DNA of 64,000 nt from Kribbella antiqua (GCF_004345665.1 NZ_SLWR01000003.1:124001-188000), one strand, 5' to 3'. Positions 1-9,636 are shown, counted from the stretch's first letter. The notes: generated by a model not told the origin, from the letters alone. Numbers and translations: made by a program.

Positions 1-104
1 CAGCCGGCCTCACCCCGGCCGGCGGCGAGGAAGCCCACAAGATCGTCGAATTCTCCCTCTGGGACCTAGACCCCACCCGCCGCGACGACACCTACCCGTA
101 CTAA
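1..104 (+). CDS. C-terminal end of an unidentified protein (5' cut by window edge)
   Basis: An open frame enters from the left edge (first whole codon at position 3) and runs 33 codons to TAA at 102-104. The visible tail is acidic and aromatic and ends in DDTYPY. Codons are mostly G or C at the third position, as in the neighbours, which supports a real gene end. Too little is visible to name a family. No terminator-like hairpin follows directly. Confidence 0.55.
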   Translation, partial: AGLTPAGGEEAHKIVEFSLWDLDPTRRDDTYPY

Positions 105-908
105 CCACCTCGGGCTGCGGCGTCGAGCCTCGCGCGACCAGCGCCCACCGGGAGTACTCGGTAGCCGAGGCCCCCGCGAGTTCACCTCCGCGTGCCGACG
201 GCTCTGGTCGTGCCGGGGTTCTGGTGGCGGCGGGTGAGAGGTGCCGCCCGGACGTGGGGGAGCTTTGTCGGTGCGGTCGGCGTCGCGCCTGGGCGCCGCG
301 AGGCCGGCTGGGCGTGCCGGGGTTCTGGAGGCGGCCGGGTGGGGAATGTTGCGGGTTGATTGCAACTCGGGGTTACATCTGGGGTGACGGTTGGGCGGGG
401 GTGCTGGGGGTGGGGTGGAAGTGCCTGGTTTTGTGGTGGTTCTGTTGTTGCGGCAGGCAACATTTGTACGGAAAGTGAGAGTTTGTTTACACAGCGTTGT
501 TTTGTTCAAAGGCAATGCAAATGTTTGATCCGGGGGATGGTCCGGCGCTGTGCCCGCATGACAACGTTCTGCTGTCGGCGACGGACGGGTCGCTGACGCA
601 GGCTCCAGGTGGAACCCGGAAGTACTCCCGTCCGCGACCGGACTGTACCTCCCCTGCCGGTCACGGAATGAGGCACCGGGCCCGCCCTCCTTCGGGCCGA
701 CTGCCCTCTCGGGGCAACAGCAGGACGCCGGTCGTGCCGGTTCCGGTGCCGGTCGCCAGTGAGGTGGCGACCGACACCAGGCACGACCGGCGTTTCCCTT
801 TGCCGGGCAGGTGTCTGGTGCAACTGGGGACCAGACACCACCCCGGGCAATCTCACGGGACCGCCCTGAGCGGCCTGCGGGACGTTGGCGACGGTCTAGA
901 CCGCAGCG
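105..908. other. Gene-poor 800-nt intergenic stretch
   Basis: No convincing gene lies here; the open frames have the composition of chance frames in GC-rich DNA. It contains a 16-nt direct repeat (CGTGCCGGGGTTCTGG at 209-224 and 313-328), a locally less GC-rich part around 420-530, and two long hairpins between 726 and 850 that are listed separately. It separates a plus-strand gene end from the minus-strand two-component operon, whose stop is at 909. Confidence 0.6.
726..850. other. Two tandem long hairpins, possible structured RNA or terminator region
   Basis: Hairpin 1 pairs CGCCGGTCGTGCC (726-738) with GGCACGACCGGCG (780-792), a perfect 13-bp outer stem. It continues inward as GGTCGCCA (751-758) against TGGCGACC (765-772) around a 6-nt loop. 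Hairpin 2 pairs GGTGTCTGGT (810-819) with ACCAGACACC (830-839) inside an outer TGCCGGG/CCCGGGCA stem (801-807/842-849). A smaller TGCCC/GGGCA hairpin lies just before them (about 701-715). No U-tract follows on either strand and no match to 6S, tmRNA, RNase P or 4.5S RNA was recognised. It could be a strand-neutral DNA palindrome, the 3' region of the minus-strand regulator operon, or an unassigned RNA. Confidence 0.4.
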
Positions 909-1547
909 TCAGCCTGTGAGGTGCGTCAGTACGGCGAGGACCCGGCGGTGAGTGTCGGGGGTGTCGGTGATGCGGAGCTTCTGGAAGATGCTGCGCATGT
1001 GGGTTTCGACAGTGCGTTCGGCCAGGACCAGCTGGGCCGCGATGGCGCTGTTCGAGCGGCCTTCGGCGACCAGCGCCAGTACCTCTCGTTCGCGCGCCGA
1101 TAGTGCCGCGAGCGGATCGTTCGCCCGTGTTGGCGTCACGAGGGCGGCGACGATTGCCGGGTCGAGGGCGGAGCCGCCGTCCGCGACCCGCCGCATCGCG
1201 TCGAGGAAGTCGGCCACCCGCAGGACGCGATCCTTCAGCAGATAGCCGAACGCACCGGTCCCGACCAGGTCCACCACGTGCCGCGTCTCGACGTGCTGCG
1301 AAAGCATCAGGATCGGACGCTCCGGCACCTCGTTCCGCAGGACCGCGGCCGCCCGCGCCCCGTCGTCCGTCATCGTCGGCGGCATTCGTACGTCGATGAT
1401 CGTCAGCTCCGGGTCCACCGCCCGGACCACGCTGACCAGCTCGTCTGCGTCGGACGCCGTACCGGCGATGGTGTGACCGTTCTCGGTCAGCAGCCGGCTC
1501 AAACCCTCGCGAAACAAGGCGGAATCCTCACCGATCACGATGCGCAT
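909..1547 (-). CDS. NarL/FixJ-type response regulator (LuxR HTH)
   Basis: A 212-residue two-component response regulator. The N-terminal receiver domain (about 1-120) carries the acidic pair near residues 7-8, the phosphoacceptor Asp52 in IIDVRMPP and the conserved Lys in YLLKDR. The C-terminal LuxR-type helix-turn-helix (about 145-205) begins LSAREREVLALVAEG and includes the recognition-helix region RTVETHMRSIFQKL. It overlaps the 3' end of the upstream histidine kinase gene by 13 nt, so the two are translationally coupled and are almost certainly partners. The signal is unknown. Family members act as DNA-binding dimers after phosphorylation. Confidence 0.93.
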   Translation of the reverse strand: MRIVIGEDSALFREGLSRLLTENGHTIAGTASDADELVSVVRAVDPELTIIDVRMPPTMTDDGARAAAVLRNEVPERPILMLSQHVETRHVVDLVGTGAFGYLLKDRVLRVADFLDAMRRVADGGSALDPAIVAALVTPTRANDPLAALSAREREVLALVAEGRSNSAIAAQLVLAERTVETHMRSIFQKLRITDTPDTHRRVLAVLTHLTG

Positions 1548-3457
1548 GGGATCTCCGCCCGGATCGAAGTCCCCGCACCCGGCGGGCTGTCCAGGGTGAA
1601 CTCCCCGCCCACGGACGCCACCCGATCCCGCAACGACGTCAACCCGAACCCCTCCTTCGCTCCACCCACACCATCGTCCCGCACGAGCACCCGCAGCCGC
1701 TGCTCCACGATCTCCACCTCGATCGAGATGCGGGTCGCACGGGCATGCTTCAGAGCGTTGGCGATCGCCTCGCCGACGGTGAAGTAGACGGCGGTCGCGA
1801 CGCCCTCACCGACTTCCAGATCGGGTACGACGAGGTCGACCGGAACCGAGCTGTCCGCCACCAAGCGGCGAAGAGCGACCGCCAGACCGTCATCGAGGCG
1901 GCTCGGCCGCACACCGTGGGCGATCCGCCGGAGCTCCGCCACGGTTCCCTCCACCGTCTCCACCACCTCGTCGATCTCCCGGTACGCCGGACTGCCGGGC
2001 TCGAGCTGATACTGCAGCGACCGCAGCCGCATGCCCATAGCGACCAGTTGCTGCTGAGCTCCGTCGTGGAGATCCCGCTCGAGCCGCTGACGCTCCAAGG
2101 CGACTTCGTCCATCAGTCGCGACCGGCTCGCTCGTACCTCTGCCAGCGCCTCGCGGAGTTCCAGCCGCAGCCGGCTCACCTCGATCGGCAGGCGCGCCTC
2201 GACGGCGGCTTCCCGTGCTCGCCGGATCCGGCGAGCGGACGTCGTACCGAGGACGAGTGCTCCGACCACGGAATCGCCTGTCTGCAAAGGGATTGCGCCC
2301 TCGGGCATCTCGAACTGTTCTCCGGGCCGGCGGAGCAGCACGCGGAGCGCCGGGTCGTCGAGGGTGTCACGCAGTACGGCCTCGACCTGCTCTGGCTCGG
2401 CGACACCGTCGCGGACCCGGCGTACGAAGTCGCGGATTCGGGCCAGCGCGACGGTCCGGTCGGGGTCGACGAACCGGCCGACGGTGCGATGGATCCAGTG
2501 CTGCAGTGGGAGCAGGACGAGCGCTGTGACGAAGGCGGCGGTGGTGATGCCGACGCGGTCGGGGAAGAAGTTGCCGACGGCAAGAACCACGGCGGCGAAC
2601 ACTGCCGCCGAGATCAGTGTGGTGACCACCCAGCTGAGCGTCGCGCCGAGCAGCCGGTCGATGTCGAAGAGGTCGTGCCGCAGGATCGCCACGGCGATGG
2701 CACCGGGCACCAGGAACAGCATCGCGATCAGGAACCCGAGGTACGCGATCTCTCCCGGTGCACCGAGGGCGGTCGCCAGCCAGCTCGCCGCCAGCAGGAT
2801 TGGCACGCTGAGCGCCGCGAACATCAGCCACCGCAAGCGATGCCGGGTCAGTTGGTCGCCGCGCCGATACCGTACGACGAGGCTCGAGGCTGCGGCGAGG
2901 AGCGTCCCGAGGAAGCTCAGGAACGCGACGACGACCAGTACGACGCGGAGAGCGAACGGCAGCACCAATGGCGCCGCGCCGGGCTCGGCCACGGTGCCGG
3001 GCATGGACACGGTGAAGTTCACCAGCGCCGCAGCGACTGGGAACGCGGCCCACACAACCCGCCACCGCCGGCCTGGGAGGAGACCGTCCGGAAAGAAGAG
3101 GACCAGCGTCACGAACCCCAGGAAGAGCCACGGCCAGACGCCGGCACCGATCACCGCCATGACTCGGGAACCGGGCCAGGGGCTGCCGGTCGTGTACGTC
3201 GCTCCCCACTCTTCGACGGTGAAGACGACGGCAGGCATGGTGGCGGTCAGTCCGAGTGCTGGCCCGATCGGACTGGCCGGCGCTCGTACGGCGACCAGCC
3301 AGCCGAGCAAGAGGCACGGCAGCAGCAGGCCAGTCGTCAGCGGCCACGCCGCCGGGTCGTCGATCGATGGCGGGCCGTAGGCGAGCACCGCCCGCACCGC
3401 ACTGGCCGCGACGAACACCACCGTCGCGGCGGCGACCAGCCTTCGAGCCCCGAACAC
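1535..3457 (-). CDS. Membrane sensor histidine kinase (HisKA_3/NarX-DesK type)
   Basis: A 640-residue sensor kinase. Residues about 5-325 are a multi-pass membrane region with roughly nine hydrophobic segments. A cytoplasmic linker (about 330-440) ends in a coiled region. The HisKA_3 dimerisation helix contains the phosphoacceptor His464 in ERDLHDGAQQQL. The HATPase domain follows, with the N-box EAIANALKHA and G-box residues DDGVGG and GFGLTSLRDRV. It is the first gene of a two-gene operon with the response regulator it overlaps. The large membrane part suggests a membrane or small-molecule signal rather than a periplasmic sensor domain; that is inference. The ATG at 3457 gives a hydrophobic N-terminus directly. 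Confidence 0.92.
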   Translation of the reverse strand: MFGARRLVAAATVVFVAASAVRAVLAYGPPSIDDPAAWPLTTGLLLPCLLLGWLVAVRAPASPIGPALGLTATMPAVVFTVEEWGATYTTGSPWPGSRVMAVIGAGVWPWLFLGFVTLVLFFPDGLLPGRRWRVVWAAFPVAAALVNFTVSMPGTVAEPGAAPLVLPFALRVVLVVVAFLSFLGTLLAAASSLVVRYRRGDQLTRHRLRWLMFAALSVPILLAASWLATALGAPGEIAYLGFLIAMLFLVPGAIAVAILRHDLFDIDRLLGATLSWVVTTLISAAVFAAVVLAVGNFFPDRVGITTAAFVTALVLLPLQHWIHRTVGRFVDPDRTVALARIRDFVRRVRDGVAEPEQVEAVLRDTLDDPALRVLLRRPGEQFEMPEGAIPLQTGDSVVGALVLGTTSARRIRRAREAAVEARLPIEVSRLRLELREALAEVRASRSRLMDEVALERQRLERDLHDGAQQQLVAMGMRLRSLQYQLEPGSPAYREIDEVVETVEGTVAELRRIAHGVRPSRLDDGLAVALRRLVADSSVPVDLVVPDLEVGEGVATAVYFTVGEAIANALKHARATRISIEVEIVEQRLRVLVRDDGVGGAKEGFGLTSLRDRVASVGGEFTLDSPPGAGTSIRAEIPCAS

Positions 3458-3609
3458 AACCTCATGATGACGGCGCGTGGCCGGTTTGGCACCAGTGCCA
3501 GCACGTAGCGGTCAGCGACGAGTGAAGTCCGGCGACAGCACCGATGCGATCAGCAGTGCCGCAGCGGGATGGTGAGCGGGTCGGAAACACACCAGGAGGG
3601 GATTCCCAA

Positions 3610-3924
3610 ATGATTGCCATCGTCACCGTTCTCTTCGCTTTCCCGCTCGGCTTCTTCCTGCGGAATCGCATCTCGGCGTACGTCGCGTACATCGCGATCT
3701 TCGGCTACTCGTTCACCTTCCAGACGCTATATCTGCTCCGCGCCTGGGTCGGCAACAACCACAGCGCTTTCAGCCCTGATCCCGACAAGCTCCCGCTCGA
3801 CTACCTCGCTGTCACCGGTGCGATCTACGTCGTCGGCTTCCTCCTCGTCACCCTCGGCCACCGCCTCGGCTCGAAGCGCCGCAACCGCACCCAAGCCGTA
3901 GACCTCGACGCCGCCACCAACTGA
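3610..3924 (+). CDS. Small three-helix membrane protein
   Basis: A 104-residue hydrophobic protein with three predicted membrane segments (about 1-20, 24-42 and 68-86) and a basic C-terminal tail. The ATG at 3610 is chosen because AGGAGGGG lies 12-19 nt upstream and because the protein then begins directly with a membrane helix. The frame stays open upstream but reads as noise. It is divergent from the two-component operon, so regulation by that system is possible but unproven. No family was recognised. Confidence 0.72.
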   Translation: MIAIVTVLFAFPLGFFLRNRISAYVAYIAIFGYSFTFQTLYLLRAWVGNNHSAFSPDPDKLPLDYLAVTGAIYVVGFLLVTLGHRLGSKRRNRTQAVDLDAATN

Positions 3925-3931
3925 GCTCGCC

Positions 3932-3961
3932 CTGGCGCTCCACGGAGGGGTGGAGCGCCAG
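3932..3961. terminator. Bidirectional hairpin between convergent genes
   Basis: A 12-bp perfect stem, CTGGCGCTCCAC (3932-3943) with GTGGAGCGCCAG (3950-3961) around a 6-nt loop, sits between the stop codons of the small membrane protein and fbiC. There is no clear U-tract, as is common for actinobacterial intrinsic terminators. Confidence 0.65.
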
Positions 3962-3967
3962 AGTCGC

Positions 3968-6493
3968 TCACGCCAGCTCGAGTGCGGGACGGTCCGGGAC
4001 GTGGCCGTAGGTGGTGGTGCGCTGGCGGGCCGGCCTGCCAGCGGCAGTGGCCATGGCGGTGAGCTCGGCGATGGACTTGCGGGAGCCGTGCTTGGAGCCG
4101 GCCATCCGGCTGATGGTCTCCTCCATCAGGGTGCCGCCGATGTCGTTGACGCCGCCGTTCAGTACGGCGACGCAGCCGTCGACCCCGAGCTTGACCCAGG
4201 AGCACTGGATGTTGTCGATCCGGCCGTGCAGCATGATCCGCGCCATCGCGTGCACGGCCCGGTTCTCGTCGTACGTCGGGCCCGGTCGGGCGACGCCGGC
4301 CAGGTAGATCGGCGAGTTCTGGTGGATGAACGGCAGCAGCACGAACTCGGTGAAGCCACCCGTCTGGTCCTGTACGGCGGCGATCGTACGCAGGTGCTGG
4401 ACCCAGTGATACGGCGAGTCCACGTGCCCGTACATCATCGTCGAGCTGGACGGGAGCCCGACCTTGTGCGCGGTGCTGATGACCTCGATCCAGGTTGCCG
4501 TCGGCAACTTCCCCTTGGTGAGGATCCAGCGGACGTCGTCGTCGAGGATCTCCGCGGCGGTGCCGGGGATGCTGTCCAGGCCCGCCTCCTTCACCGAGAT
4601 CAGGAACTCCTCGATCGACAGCCCGGTCCGGACCGAACCGTTGACGATCTCCATCGGCGAGTACGCGTGCACATGCATGTCCGGCACCCGCTCCTTCACG
4701 GCCCGGACGAGGTCGGCGTACGCCGTACCGGGCAGGTCGGGGTGGATGCCGCCCTGCATGCAGACCTCGGTCGCGCCGATCACCCAGGCTTCCTCGGCGC
4801 GCTGACCGACCTCGTCCATCGACAGGGAGTACGCGTCCGCGTCGGTGCGCCGCTGGGCGAACGCGCAGAACCGGCAGCCGGTGTAGCAGACGTTGGTGAA
4901 GTTGATGTTGCGGTTGACAACATAAGTCACGTCGTCGCCCACTGTTGCCTTGCGCAACTCATCGGCGATCCGAGCGAGCTGGTCCAGCGCCGGCCCGGTG
5001 GCGGTCATCAGGGTCAAGGCCTGGGCGTCCGACAGGCCGGCGGGATCGCGCTCGGCGGCGGCGAGAGCGGCCTTCACGTCGGCGTCGATCCGCTCGGGGG
5101 CGCCGGCGAGCGCCTCGGCCGCGCGGCGGGCGGCCACGTCTTCGCGGACGACGTCCCAGTCGCCGTAGGCGGCATCGAAGTCCGAGCGGGTCTCGGTACG
5201 TCTGCCCTCCGTGTCGATCGCCGTGTGCAGGTCGGTACGGCCGACGCTGTCCCATCCGCCATCGGGTTCCTGCCACGGCAAGCCCACCGGAAGGGCGTCC
5301 TCATTAGCCAGTCCGGTCGCGGGATCGACCAACGCTTCCACGTGCGAGATCAGCCGCGGGTCGAGCCACGGCTCGCGCAGGTACTCCGGGTGCGCGGTCA
5401 GCCTTTCCCGCAAGGTGAATCCGGCATCCGCGGTCACCTTGGCGAGGTCGTCGATCTGCGGCCACGGCCGCTCCGGGTTCACGTGGTCCGGGGTCAGCGG
5501 CGACACTCCGCCGAAGTCGTCCACCCCCGCGTCCAGCAGCGCCCGGCACTCGGCCAGGTCGACCAGATTCGGCGGGGCCTGCACCCGCATCCGCGGCCCG
5601 AGCACGATCCGGCTCACCGCAATCGCGGCCAGCCATTCGTCCAGCGGTACGTCGTCGTCGTTGCGCATCGCGGTGTCGGGCTTCACCCGGAACCCCTGGA
5701 TGATGACTTCCTGGATCCCGTTGTACTGCCGGGCGATCCGGCGCAGCGCGAAGATCGAGTCGGCCCGCTCCTCGAGCGTCTCGCCGATGCCGATCAGCAG
5801 ACCGGTGGTGAACGGGACGTTCGAGCGACCGGCGTCCTCCAGCACCCGCAGCCGGATCGCCGGATCCTTGTCGGGGGAGCCGTAGTGCGGCTGGCCCTTC
5901 TCCTCGAACAAGCGGCGCGAGGTGGTCTCGAGCATCGTGCCCATGCTCGGCGCGACCGGCTTGAGTCGCTGGATGTCCTGCCAGGACATCACGCCCGGGT
6001 TCAGGTGCGGCAGCAGCCCGGTCTCCTCTAGCACCCGGATCGCCATCGCCCGTACGTAGTCGAGCGTGCTGTCGTAGCCGGCCTCTTCGAGCCACTTGCG
6101 AGCGGCGTCCCACCGGTCCTCAGGCGCGTCGCCGAGGGTGAACAGCGCCTCCTTGCAGCCGAGCGCCGCACCCTGCCGCGCGATCTCCAGCACTTCATCC
6201 GGCGAGAGGTACGGCGAATGCACGCGGCCCGGCGTAGTCGCGAAAGTGCAGTAATGACACCGGTCCCGGCACAACCGGGTCAGCGGGATGAACACCTTCT
6301 TCGAGTACGTGACGATGCCGGGCCGGCCCGCATCCGCCAGCCCCTGGTCGCGGACGCGCGCCGCCGTCGCCATCAACGCGGCCAGCGCGTCACCAGAGGC
6401 GCTGAGGAGGATTTCCGCTTCCGCCGGGTCGAGTGTCTTGCCGTCGTCGGCACGCTTGAGTGCCCGGCGCATCGCCGTACTGATGGTGGTCAC
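3968..6493 (-). CDS. fbiC: FO synthase (CofG-CofH fusion), coenzyme F420 biosynthesis
   Basis: An 841-residue bifunctional radical-SAM enzyme that joins tyrosine with the flavin precursor 5-amino-6-ribitylaminouracil to make FO, the deazaflavin core of F420. The N-terminal CofG half has the CX3CX2C cluster motif CRDRCHYC at residues 75-82. The C-terminal CofH half has a second cluster motif, CYTGCRFC, near residue 535. Full length (about 840-860) is normal for actinobacterial FbiC. The GTG at 6493 is preceded on its strand by TAGGCT and an 8-nt gap, consistent with a leaderless start. It stands alone here; no fbiA, fbiB or cofC is adjacent, as is usual. Confidence 0.97.
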   Translation of the reverse strand: MTTISTAMRRALKRADDGKTLDPAEAEILLSASGDALAALMATAARVRDQGLADAGRPGIVTYSKKVFIPLTRLCRDRCHYCTFATTPGRVHSPYLSPDEVLEIARQGAALGCKEALFTLGDAPEDRWDAARKWLEEAGYDSTLDYVRAMAIRVLEETGLLPHLNPGVMSWQDIQRLKPVAPSMGTMLETTSRRLFEEKGQPHYGSPDKDPAIRLRVLEDAGRSNVPFTTGLLIGIGETLEERADSIFALRRIARQYNGIQEVIIQGFRVKPDTAMRNDDDVPLDEWLAAIAVSRIVLGPRMRVQAPPNLVDLAECRALLDAGVDDFGGVSPLTPDHVNPERPWPQIDDLAKVTADAGFTLRERLTAHPEYLREPWLDPRLISHVEALVDPATGLANEDALPVGLPWQEPDGGWDSVGRTDLHTAIDTEGRRTETRSDFDAAYGDWDVVREDVAARRAAEALAGAPERIDADVKAALAAAERDPAGLSDAQALTLMTATGPALDQLARIADELRKATVGDDVTYVVNRNINFTNVCYTGCRFCAFAQRRTDADAYSLSMDEVGQRAEEAWVIGATEVCMQGGIHPDLPGTAYADLVRAVKERVPDMHVHAYSPMEIVNGSVRTGLSIEEFLISVKEAGLDSIPGTAAEILDDDVRWILTKGKLPTATWIEVISTAHKVGLPSSSTMMYGHVDSPYHWVQHLRTIAAVQDQTGGFTEFVLLPFIHQNSPIYLAGVARPGPTYDENRAVHAMARIMLHGRIDNIQCSWVKLGVDGCVAVLNGGVNDIGGTLMEETISRMAGSKHGSRKSIAELTAMATAAGRPARQRTTTYGHVPDRPALELA

Positions 6494-6584
6494 GGAATCC
6501 GAGCCTAGGTCGCCGAAACCCGTGGTTCAGGCGATTCGAGGGACCAAAAACAATCCGTACAAACGTCCTGATAGTTTGCTGTTC

Positions 6585-7139
6585 GTGCAGGTCAGACGGG
6601 TTGCCGACGGTCGCCGGATGCGCGGTGAGCAGCGACGGAACGAGTTGCTGCGGGCAACCCTGGTGGTCGTCGAGCGCGACGGAGTCGCAGGTGTGAGCCA
6701 TCGCGCGGTGGCCGCGCAGGCCGATGTGTCGGTCGCCTCGATCACCTACCACTTCCCGACGCTGGACGACCTCCTCATCGCCGCGCTGACCTCGGCCGCG
6801 GAGGACTTCGCGGCCGAGTTGCACGGGTGGGGGAGCGAACTGGGTGCGCGGCCGGCGGATGAGCTGGCGCGGCTGATCGAGCACAGCCTGGTCCGGCGGC
6901 GGGGCCGGACACTCGCCCTGTACGAGCTCTATCTGTACGCCGCTCGCCGGGCAGAGCTCCGCGCAGTCGCCGGAGCCTGGCTCGAGCCACTCACCGACAT
7001 CGCTCGGGCATTCACCGCGGATCCCGAGAAGGCGGGCCTCCTGGTCGCAGCCCTCGACGGCCTCCTGATGCAGGCGCTGATCGGGGCGCGTGAGGTCGAC
7101 CGAGCCGACTTCGCCGCCCTCCTCGAGGTCCTGCGGTAG
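6585..7139 (+). CDS. TetR/AcrR-family transcriptional regulator
   Basis: A protein of about 184 residues with a clear N-terminal TetR helix-turn-helix (HRAVAAQADVSVASITYHF) and an alpha-helical ligand-binding C-terminus. The GTG at 6585 lies shortly after an AT-rich TAGTTT box, so a leaderless start is likely; the ATG at 6618 is the alternative and loses 11 residues. It lies between fbiC (divergent) and an FtsX-type permease on the same strand. The permease is the most likely local target, which is inference from position only. Confidence 0.85.
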   Translation: MQVRRVADGRRMRGEQRRNELLRATLVVVERDGVAGVSHRAVAAQADVSVASITYHFPTLDDLLIAALTSAAEDFAAELHGWGSELGARPADELARLIEHSLVRRRGRTLALYELYLYAARRAELRAVAGAWLEPLTDIARAFTADPEKAGLLVAALDGLLMQALIGAREVDRADFAALLEVLR

Positions 7140-7302
7140 CGCCCCCCGGCGACCTTGGGCACGGGTCGACCACGAAAGCGGCCTCGAAATGGTCGAGCCG
7201 TGCACAAGGTGGCGCTGGGATGGGGGGAGGTAGCGCGGGCGATACCTCGGGTGGGGTTTGTGGGCCAGGGTGACTTGGTGGTCGGCGCGGTTGGGTTGGG
7301 GC

Positions 7303-9144
7303 ATGTTGAGGTTGTCGGTTGGAGCTGTGCGTTCCCGATGGCACTTGTTCGCCGGGGCGGTGGTGGCGGTTGCCCTGGGCGTCGGGTTGGTGCAGTCCGG
7401 TTTACAGGTGCTGGCGGCGACGGATCGGCCCGCGTTGCCGGCGGGCTTGTCCGGGTACGAGCGTGCGCGGATCCGGGAGGGATACGTCGGCGCCTCGACG
7501 TTGATGGGGATGTCGGTGATGCTCGCGGTGTTCCTGACCGTGTTCATCGTCAGTACGACGTTCGGCTTCACTGTGGTGCAGCGTCGACGCGAGCTCGGAC
7601 TGCTGCGGCTCGTCGGCGCGCAACGCGGATATGTCTGTCTCATGCTGCTCTGCGAAGCCGGCGTCCTCGGCTTGCTCGGTACGGCGATCGGCGTACCAGC
7701 AGGCCTTCTCGGCACCTGGGCGCAGTCGGCGTTGCTGATCGAGCTCGGCATGTTGCCGTCGTGGTTCGACGCGCCCTGGGATCAAGGCGCGGTGTGGGCC
7801 GCGATGATCGTCGGCGTCACAACGGCGTTGGTCGGTGTGCTGGCCGCGGCTTGGCGTGCGTCCAGGGTCAGCGCGCTCGAGGCGCTCGCCGATTCGCCGG
7901 CGGCTCGCCGGGTGATGACCGCCTGGCGTTGGTTCTGGGGACTTTCGGCCGCGTTCTGCACGGTGGTCATGGTGATCGTGGCGCAGGCTGCGCGTGATCT
8001 CGTCGCCGGTCTCCTGATCGGCCTGATGGTGCTGATCAGCGGTTCGGTCGCCCTCAGCCAGCTCAGCCCGATCGTCGTACCCGTGGCCGGTCGACTGCCC
8101 GCCGTACTCCTCCGCGGCAACCTGATCGCCGACGTCGCCCGCGCCGGCGTTCTTCACGCCGTACGACGAAGTGCGGCGACGGCCGCGCCGTTGATCGTGC
8201 TGGTCGGACTGGTGGTCGGGTTGTGGGGAATCTTCGGGTCGTTGGCCAAGGCGATCGGCGTGGAGCAGGAGAGGCTGGTCACCGCCGATCTGGTGGTGAG
8301 CGCCGAGATCCCGACTGGTCCGGGGATCGCGGTCGCGTCGCCGCAGACCGCCGTACCTGTCGCTGTGATCCGGGGGACGAAGACCGTGTACTCCGAGGCG
8401 ATCGGGATCGATCCGGTGGCCTATCAGCAGACGCACGAGCTGCGGCCGCGGAAGGGATCGCTGGACAGGCTGTCCGGCCGGACGATTGCCATCGGCCCGG
8501 GAATGGCTGCCGAGGGCTACAAACTAGGCTCGACGTTGACCGTTGTGCTGGGCAACCGGAAGGTGCCGGTGAAAGTCGTCGCGATCATGCCGGAGACGCT
8601 CGACGTGAGTGAGAACTTCTTCATACCAAGGGCTTTGCTGCCCGTCGGCGGGCGAACCGAGACATTGGTCAAAGTTGCGCCAGGCAACCAGGTTGTGCTG
8701 AACAATGCCCAGACTGTCAAGGAGTGGGCGCACGCTCGAGGAGAGGCCCAGCAGCGCAGCAACTCGGGGCTCTTTGCTGCGCTGATGGGTTTGGCTGGCA
8801 TCTATACAGCCGTTGCCGTGGTCAACGCTGTGGTGATGTCGACGGCGGACCGGCGGCGCGAGTTCGCACTGGCTCGGATGGCGGGGCTGACTCGCGGTCA
8901 GGTCGTTGCGGTCGCGTTGATCGAGTCCGGGGCCGTCGTCATCGTCGGCGTACTCCTGGGGTCGCTCGTCGCCGGTGCAGCCCTGGCCGGGATCGGAGCG
9001 GGGCCATATGGCCTTGCAGCGTTGGCGATTCCGTGGCGCTTGCTCGGAGCCATCTTCGCTGCGTCGCTGGTCGTGGTCGGCGCGGCCGCCGTACTGACGG
9101 CACGTCGAGCGACCAGGGCGCGGCCGATCTCGTTGTTAGCGTGA
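7303..9144 (+). CDS. FtsX-family ABC-type permease without adjacent ATPase
   Basis: A permease of about 613 residues. An N-terminal membrane helix is followed by a first FtsX domain (about 55-190, with the cytoplasmic QRRRELGLLRLVGAQ coupling segment). A membrane block, an extracytoplasmic domain (about 325-470) and a second FtsX domain follow (coupling segment DRRREFALARMAGLTRGQ). This is the two-FtsX-domain layout of MacB/LolC-like exporters of peptides, antibiotics or lipids. The ATG at 7303 is preferred because the protein then begins just before helix 1; an in-frame TTG exists at 7258. No ATP-binding subunit lies beside it, so it must borrow one or be an orphan. A TetR gene is directly upstream. 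Confidence 0.85.
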   Translation: MLRLSVGAVRSRWHLFAGAVVAVALGVGLVQSGLQVLAATDRPALPAGLSGYERARIREGYVGASTLMGMSVMLAVFLTVFIVSTTFGFTVVQRRRELGLLRLVGAQRGYVCLMLLCEAGVLGLLGTAIGVPAGLLGTWAQSALLIELGMLPSWFDAPWDQGAVWAAMIVGVTTALVGVLAAAWRASRVSALEALADSPAARRVMTAWRWFWGLSAAFCTVVMVIVAQAARDLVAGLLIGLMVLISGSVALSQLSPIVVPVAGRLPAVLLRGNLIADVARAGVLHAVRRSAATAAPLIVLVGLVVGLWGIFGSLAKAIGVEQERLVTADLVVSAEIPTGPGIAVASPQTAVPVAVIRGTKTVYSEAIGIDPVAYQQTHELRPRKGSLDRLSGRTIAIGPGMAAEGYKLGSTLTVVLGNRKVPVKVVAIMPETLDVSENFFIPRALLPVGGRTETLVKVAPGNQVVLNNAQTVKEWAHARGEAQQRSNSGLFAALMGLAGIYTAVAVVNAVVMSTADRRREFALARMAGLTRGQVVAVALIESGAVVIVGVLLGSLVAGAALAGIGAGPYGLAALAIPWRLLGAIFAASLVVVGAAAVLTARRATRARPISLLA

Positions 9145-9624
9145 GCTCACGCCGGCGCGGCACATGCTGAGCAGGACGAGGTGATGGAACGGGCGGATCA
9201 GGTTGTAGTAGAAGCGGCCGACCGGTCGCAGATACTGCACGAGGGTGACGACCTTGAAGTCGTTGTCCGGGCGCCGGATGATCGCAAGCCATGCGACCAG
9301 GTGGTTGTCCGAGACCTTCAGCAGCAGGTAGTGGTCCTCCTCGCCGCGGACGACGGTGAAGAACGACACCGGATCGCCGGGTGTGAAGCTGACCGTCTCC
9401 GGGCGCAGCCGGCGGGCGTCCGGGATGCTGGTGGTGTCCAGCCGAAACACCTGTGCAACGATCCACCGGACAGCGAAAAGTGCCTTGATCCACGCTGGTC
9501 CGTGGCCGAGTGCGCCCGCGGTGAACTCGCGCAATGACACAGTGCCGTGAGCGGTCTTCACATCGACCACGTCGACGGTCGGCAGCAGATCTTCGATCTC
9601 GGGCAGGTCGGTAGTCGTCGGCAT
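9136..9624 (-). CDS. DUF2867 family protein
   Basis: A 162-residue protein resembling the DUF2867 family, with the typical internal VSFFTVVRGEEDHYLLLKVSDNH and aromatic C-terminal part RFYYNLIRPFHHLV. The biochemical role is unknown. It ends inside the 3' end of the FtsX permease gene (9-nt convergent overlap). It lies 12 nt downstream of the TetR gene on the same strand, so the two form an operon and the TetR protein probably controls it. Related DUF2867 proteins often accompany TetR regulators and NAD(P)-dependent oxidoreductases. Confidence 0.82.
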   Translation of the reverse strand: MPTTTDLPEIEDLLPTVDVVDVKTAHGTVSLREFTAGALGHGPAWIKALFAVRWIVAQVFRLDTTSIPDARRLRPETVSFTPGDPVSFFTVVRGEEDHYLLLKVSDNHLVAWLAIIRRPDNDFKVVTLVQYLRPVGRFYYNLIRPFHHLVLLSMCRAGVSSR

Positions 9625-9636
9625 GGCAGGTCCCCT

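Noticed and set aside
497..919. A 140-codon plus-strand frame over the tandem hairpins
   Set aside because: It lacks coding-like composition, crosses both hairpins and ends in the response regulator gene. It is treated as a chance frame.
1745..3508. A long plus-strand open frame opposite the histidine kinase
   Set aside because: Its translation has abnormal composition (Arg, Gln, Asp-rich, no domains). The minus strand encodes a complete kinase with His464 and ATPase boxes.
3950..6031. A 690-codon plus-strand open frame
   Set aside because: It lies antisense to fbiC, whose radical-SAM motifs are unmistakable. Long antisense frames are common where the true gene has G/C at third positions.
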